The notes under the pieces are model-generated. The model had not been told where the DNA came from and made no database searches. It saw nothing but the letters and a program-made list of their open reading frames with translations. The translations under genes were made by a program, and so were the position numbers. Shown piece by piece: positions 18,839 through 21,700 of a DNA stretch of 21,700 nucleotides (its first letter is position 1; the number at the start of each line of letters is the position of its first letter). The stretch is from a virus. The DNA is taken from IMG/VR virus record IMGVR_UViG_3300037485_001834, positions 1 to 21,700 of that record. One strand, given 5' to 3'.

Positions 18839-19788
18839 TCAACAATAAACGGCTCCTGGTTGGCGTTATCGCCGAACCTGCCTTCCCAGGAGAAGGAAAT
18901 ATAAGGAAGGTCCTTGTTGTCCTCCAGGTCACAGATGATCTGGATCCGGGGGTGATTGAAGGTCATAATGTTGCCGGCAGTGGTGCCGATTGGTAGCGCC
19001 ATTGCGCACAGGGTTGAGCTTTCGGAAATCCCGAACAGGTCAAGGGTCGCTATGGCTGGGCGGGCGACCTTGGCCGTGCCAGTTATCTTGTAGTCGGTGA
19101 CAGCAAAATAAGGCAAGCATCCAGCATTGCTAATTAAAGAGTAGATATTTTCTTTGGTATAGGTGTATTCTTCAAAGCACAGCCCTACGGCAGATCCACC
19201 GGCAGGGGTCAGGGTGCAGGATCCAGGGGTTGTGGCGGATGAATCGAACACCACCGAATCGACCTGGGGTGGCCAATTTGTTACGGCCGGGTTTGCTTGC
19301 GTGAGGGGGGTCCGGTAGAGGGCCACAAAATCGGCCATGCCCATCAGGGGCTGGCCGGCCTTGGCCTCGATCACCAACTTGCTGACCAGTGCTCCGGCCC
19401 CCGCATACCTGACCCCATCGACAAAAGTGCCGACCGAATAGGTGGTAGCCGGGAAAGGCCACGCGGGGGATCGGGTGATGCTGGTGCTCGTCACCACCGC
19501 GCTATTCAGGCCGGCTGCTAGGGCGATCTTGTTGATACCGCTGGGGGTGCCAGGGGTGCCGCTGCCTGCCCACTCAAATGGCACCGTAAAAGAGGTTTTC
19601 TTTTCGGTCATCTGAGACGCCTTGGGGTTGCCGGGCCTGATGCCTAGCATCGTCCGCTCGATCGGCGTGAAATCCTGAACCTTGGGCGTGAACTTGCCGC
19701 AGCGAACCGCATCCGCAGCGGCCAGGGTCTCAAGCGTTCCGCTTACCGGCTCGGCCTTGATTGTGAAGATCTGCTCGCGGAATGCCAT
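18832..19788 (-). CDS. major tail (tube) protein, 318 aa
   Basis: Identified from position before the chaperone pair, size and beta-rich composition. The N-terminus (MAFREQIFTIKAEPVSGTLE, then RCGKFTPKVQDFTPIERTML) and KKTSFTVPFEWAGSG are typical of tube subunits, which carry a strand-rich core and flexible N-terminal arm. The central part has FVALYRTPLTQANPAV, and the C-terminus ends SFSWEGRFGDNANQEPFIVET. The first 59 nt overlap the end of an upstream Pro-rich frame. The ATG at 19788 has no clear ribosome-binding sequence, so translation may be coupled to that frame. Confidence 0.75.
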   Translation of the reverse strand: MAFREQIFTIKAEPVSGTLETLAAADAVRCGKFTPKVQDFTPIERTMLGIRPGNPKASQMTEKKTSFTVPFEWAGSGTPGTPSGINKIALAAGLNSAVVTSTSITRSPAWPFPATTYSVGTFVDGVRYAGAGALVSKLVIEAKAGQPLMGMADFVALYRTPLTQANPAVTNWPPQVDSVVFDSSATTPGSCTLTPAGGSAVGLCFEEYTYTKENIYSLISNAGCLPYFAVTDYKITGTAKVARPAIATLDLFGISESSTLCAMALPIGTTAGNIMTFNHPRIQIICDLEDNKDLPYISFSWEGRFGDNANQEPFIVET

Positions 19789-19978
19789 CGTCGGTCTCGG
19801 GGTCAGTGGTGGGCAAGGCTGGGGCGGGCTGCTCAGGGGCTGGGGGCTGAGCAGCTACGGGATCAGCCGCGGGGTCTTCATTCGTGATCGCCGCCGGGTC
19901 GCGGCGCCATTCGGCGTCGCCTGGGTCGCGGATGAATTCGCCAGGGATGCCAGGGGCTGGGGGCTGGGGGTCGCTCAT
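19730..19978 (-). CDS. proline-rich acidic hypothetical protein, 82 aa
   Basis: Starts MSDPQPPAPG in an ATGA overlap with the tail terminator gene and runs 59 nt into the tail tube gene in another frame. The composition is Pro, Asp, Glu and Ala, with PAPEQPAPALP and a basic C-terminus (HNQGRAGKRNA). Probably disordered. The N-terminus M-S-D-P and the DNA around it (CGACCCCCAGCCCC) recall the C-rich strings of the left operon. It may be real or may persist mainly to couple translation of the tube gene. Confidence 0.5.
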   Translation of the reverse strand: MSDPQPPAPGIPGEFIRDPGDAEWRRDPAAITNEDPAADPVAAQPPAPEQPAPALPTTDPETDDGIPRADLHNQGRAGKRNA

Positions 19979-20454
19979 CGGCTTACAGTCACGTCATGCT
20001 CTGCAGTCTTATAGGTGACAGTGTAAAGCAGCCTCAGCCAACATGCTTGCGAATCAGGTTCCGGGAATTGCTGGCCGTTTGACTGGATGCTCTGGCACAA
20101 GCCCCCCAGCGTGCGGGGGGTGGCCATGATCCGCTGATGCACCTCGGCATGGAACGGGCCCAGCAACCGCCAGTTAGGCGGATCGCCCGGCTGCCTGGGC
20201 ATGTAGATCGTGACCATGATTGGCAGCGTCGTCTGCACCCGGCAGGTGTCTGCGATCTGGTCCCTGGCCATGCCCTCGCCTGGGTCGCCCTGCTCCAGTC
20301 GAACCACGACGCCATCTTGTTCAGTCGCCACTCGGCTGGGATCGAGCAGCAGCAGCCCGACCCCAGGCATGTCGCTCCGGTCTTCGGTGGCTGCCGCGCC
20401 CTTCAACACCGCCGCCAAGGCGTCCATGATCTGGCCGCTGATGGGGAGGGTCAT
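19975..20454 (-). CDS. tail terminator / tail completion-like protein, 159 aa
   Basis: Lies just upstream of the tail tube region, where siphophages encode the tail terminator (lambda U/gp17-like). The N-terminus is helical (SGQIMDALAAVLKGAAATED). A middle portion has VVVRLEQGD and QTTLPIMVTIYMPRQ. The end reads WLRLLYTVTYKTAEHDVTVSR, similar to the closing strands of tail terminator proteins. The assignment is by order and fold impression; a head-tail joining protein is the main alternative. Overlaps the previous gene by 4 nt. Confidence 0.6.
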   Translation of the reverse strand: MTLPISGQIMDALAAVLKGAAATEDRSDMPGVGLLLLDPSRVATEQDGVVVRLEQGDPGEGMARDQIADTCRVQTTLPIMVTIYMPRQPGDPPNWRLLGPFHAEVHQRIMATPRTLGGLCQSIQSNGQQFPEPDSQACWLRLLYTVTYKTAEHDVTVSR

Positions 20455-20705
20455 GGCTCCCCCTGGCGATCTTGTGGCAGCGGCAGCGAGTCCTCAGGCG
20501 GCCTGCCCTGGCGACTGTCGAGCTGCGCCAGCAGGGTCCCACCGGTGGTGGCCGCTGCCAGGGCTCCGACGCCGGCGGCCTTCCATGCCTCCAGGCAGCT
20601 TCCTGGCTGAGCCTTGCAGGTATGAGCCGCGCCGGCGAAACCGCCAACAGCAGCCAGCCCAAGACAGAGCGCGATGGTAACGGTGATCAGCTGGCGTGCA
20701 TTCAT
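20451..20705 (-). CDS. small membrane or secreted protein, holin-like candidate, 84 aa
   Basis: N-terminus NARQLITVTIALCLGLAAVG is a basic-then-hydrophobic segment that could be a signal peptide or first membrane helix. A second moderately hydrophobic stretch (AAGVGALAAATTGGTLLAQL, about residues 44-63) follows two cysteines (HTCKAQPGSC). The C-terminus is polar and charged. Two helices and a charged tail fit a small holin or spanin-like lysis protein. It is coupled to the adjacent membrane gene by a 4-nt overlap. Not proven. Confidence 0.5.
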   Translation of the reverse strand: MNARQLITVTIALCLGLAAVGGFAGAAHTCKAQPGSCLEAWKAAGVGALAAATTGGTLLAQLDSRQGRPPEDSLPLPQDRQGEP

Positions 20706-21010
20706 CCCCTCCCCCTCACCAACGCTGGGGGCACGATAGCGCCGGAGTCTTTTTGGTGGTGACCGCGATCAAGGAATCTATCCCAGATACCCGGCATTGC
20801 AAATGTCAAAATAGCCCCTACCGTAGAGATTTGAATTACTCTTGCTTTTAAGTCTTCTACTGTTTTAGATAGTGTTTTGTGAGAATCCGCCAATTCGTTG
20901 TGGCTTTTGTTGCGTTCGCCCAAAAGCGTGGTAATTGTGTTTAGGCTGCCTTCAACCCTAGCTATCTGAATAGCCAAAGCCGTGTGAGTAATTTGCTCAG
21001 AATCCGGCAT
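20702..21010 (-). CDS. coiled-coil protein with one membrane helix, holin/XhlA-like candidate, 102 aa
   Basis: Residues 10-58 form a helical coiled coil (RVEGSLNTITTLLGERNKSH, then HKTLSKTVEDLKARV). One hydrophobic segment follows (VIQISTVGAILTFAMPGIW), then a short polar tail. That arrangement matches the XhlA-type haemolysin/holin helpers of phages. The TATAAT box at 21040-21035 is about 25 bp upstream of the ATG, so this is the first gene of the tail operon. A tail-anchored scaffold is an alternative. Confidence 0.5.
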   Translation of the reverse strand: MPDSEQITHTALAIQIARVEGSLNTITTLLGERNKSHNELADSHKTLSKTVEDLKARVIQISTVGAILTFAMPGIWDRFLDRGHHQKDSGAIVPPALVRGRG

Positions 21011-21131
21011 TGCTCGGGCTGTTGTTGTGCTGTGATTATAGGCTAAGTTGAGCGTAAGAGGTCCATTGTTGTTTTCGAGGGGGTTGGTGCTCAGCCTAGC
21101 GCAAACGCGGGAGGTGGCAGGTCACGTTCGA
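21011..21131 (-). promoter_or_regulatory. promoter region of the tail operon
   Basis: A 121-bp gap between the LamG-type gene and the tail operon. On the minus strand a perfect TATAAT (21040-21035) lies 25 bp before the ATG at 21010. No good -35 is seen (GACCTC at 17-bp spacing is poor). Weak -35 boxes are common in cyanobacterial and phage late promoters. No strong terminator for the upstream gene is visible here. Confidence 0.6.
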
Positions 21132-21700
21132 TCAAGCGTCAGGGAACGGGAAGGGCGGCAGGGTTATGGTCGAGCCTGAAAGATAATCTCGGGCCACTGA
21201 TCGCGTTACTCGCAGTTCGTCGACTTTGCCATTTAATAAATAACTAGCACCACCTACGGAATCACCACCAATAGTAATTGTATTTGAATTTGTAAGGTTA
21301 TTGGTAAATGGTGCGCTAGACAGCAGGGTAGTGTCTCGGTAAACAGACAGCACTCCCGACCGACGCACCCAGCCAACGTAGGCCAGTTGGTTTGGCGTTA
21401 ACCCCATGGCGCCCCCTCCACCAGCCCATGCACCAGAATAAGCCTTTCCCGAGGGATCGTTTCCGACAAGAAATATTATACCCTGTCCAAATGAGTGGTT
21501 GCCTATTTCAAGCAGGGCCGAATATTGATTGAAGCCCGTCAGCCTGACGAGCGCTTCAACGGTAAAATCACCGGTGCCAAAGGCAAAATCTGAGCTAGAC
21601 GGTACAGTCAGCCTACTGCCGCTTGTATTTGGAAAAAGTATTGAGCTGCCGTCGTTGTAACCTCCCGTTGCACTAATGCTCGGGGGGGTTGATCCCAGGG
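21132..21700 (-). CDS. LamG/concanavalin-like protein, C-terminal 188 aa (5' end beyond window)
   Basis: The frame is open to the right edge; an internal ATG at 21407 is not the true start. Visible sequence: ILFPNTSGSRLTV, FGTGDFTVEALVRLTGFNQY, LAYVGWVRRSGVLSVYRD, then TITIGGDSVGGASYLLNGKV with DELRVTRSVARD. These are the ordered strands of a LamG jelly roll, ending in a short Pro-rich tail (LPPFPFPDA). The region is AT-richer than surrounding genes. It is a probable virion surface or receptor-binding protein, similar in fold to the C-terminal domain of the protein at 12249-13460. Confidence 0.7.
   Translation of the reverse strand, partial: LGSTPPSISATGGYNDGSSILFPNTSGSRLTVPSSSDFAFGTGDFTVEALVRLTGFNQYSALLEIGNHSFGQGIIFLVGNDPSGKAYSGAWAGGGGAMGLTPNQLAYVGWVRRSGVLSVYRDTTLLSSAPFTNNLTNSNTITIGGDSVGGASYLLNGKVDELRVTRSVARDYLSGSTITLPPFPFPDA

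Noticed and set aside
1-21700. tRNA genes, integrase, attachment sites, insertion sequences
   Set aside because: No cloverleaf, CCA end with T-loop, recombinase motif or terminal inverted repeats were recognised by eye; a computed search could still find a divergent tRNA.

Overview
This window looks like part of a siphovirus (phage or prophage) of a GC-rich cyanobacterium, probably of the Synechococcus/Cyanobium type. The phage assignment rests on a complete tail module: tail terminator-like protein, tail tube, a G/GT chaperone pair with a frameshift signal, tape measure, distal tail protein, hub and LamG tip proteins. It is supported by a RecE-like exonuclease, RecT-like annealase and SSB cluster and by densely packed small genes joined by ATGA, GTGA and TGATG overlaps. 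The cyanobacterial assignment is inference: the second OB fold of the SSB and the thymidylate kinase read like picocyanobacterial proteins from memory, and no database search was possible. No terminase, portal, capsid, integrase or repressor gene is visible here.

Layout. (1) About 1-2042, minus strand: an operon of short, mostly unrecognised genes, including two related zinc-finger-like proteins. Its junctions share a repeated start/stop element (ATGCCTGACCCCACC and variants). (2) 2043-2348: a divergent control region with 13-bp tandem repeats and one copy of an 18-bp dispersed repeat. (3) 2349-9846, plus strand: the early/DNA-metabolism operon, containing a membrane-anchored protein, a ribbon-helix-helix regulator, exonuclease, RecT-like annealase, a two-OB-fold SSB, an ASCH protein, thymidylate kinase and a D12-class adenine methylase carrying a 42-bp internal duplication. 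(4) 9849-11023: small genes on both strands and an L,D-transpeptidase-type (YkuD) protein that may serve in lysis. (5) 11049-12244, plus strand: two virion-type genes running head-on towards the tail operon. (6) 12249-21010, minus strand: the tail operon, transcribed right to left and preceded by a clear TATAAT box. Its first two genes encode small membrane proteins, which are holin candidates. (7) 21132 to the right edge, minus strand: the 3' part of another LamG-type gene.

How the parts fit. The exonuclease, RecT-like protein and SSB form a single-strand-annealing recombination set. Thymidylate kinase would supply dTDP, and the methylase could protect phage DNA from restriction. In the tail operon an in-frame A_AAA_AAG slippery site in the G-like gene opens, after a -1 shift, straight into the T-like gene. 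This gives a predicted G (149 aa) and G-T fusion (about 270 aa), as in lambda. The hub and LamG tip proteins have GC-rich N-terminal anchors and visibly AT-richer C-terminal domains, as expected for exchangeable receptor-binding tips.

The most notable items are the frameshift, the two-OB-fold SSB, the repeated gene-junction elements on both strands, the 13-bp repeats and a pair of related tail domains facing each other at 12244/12249.
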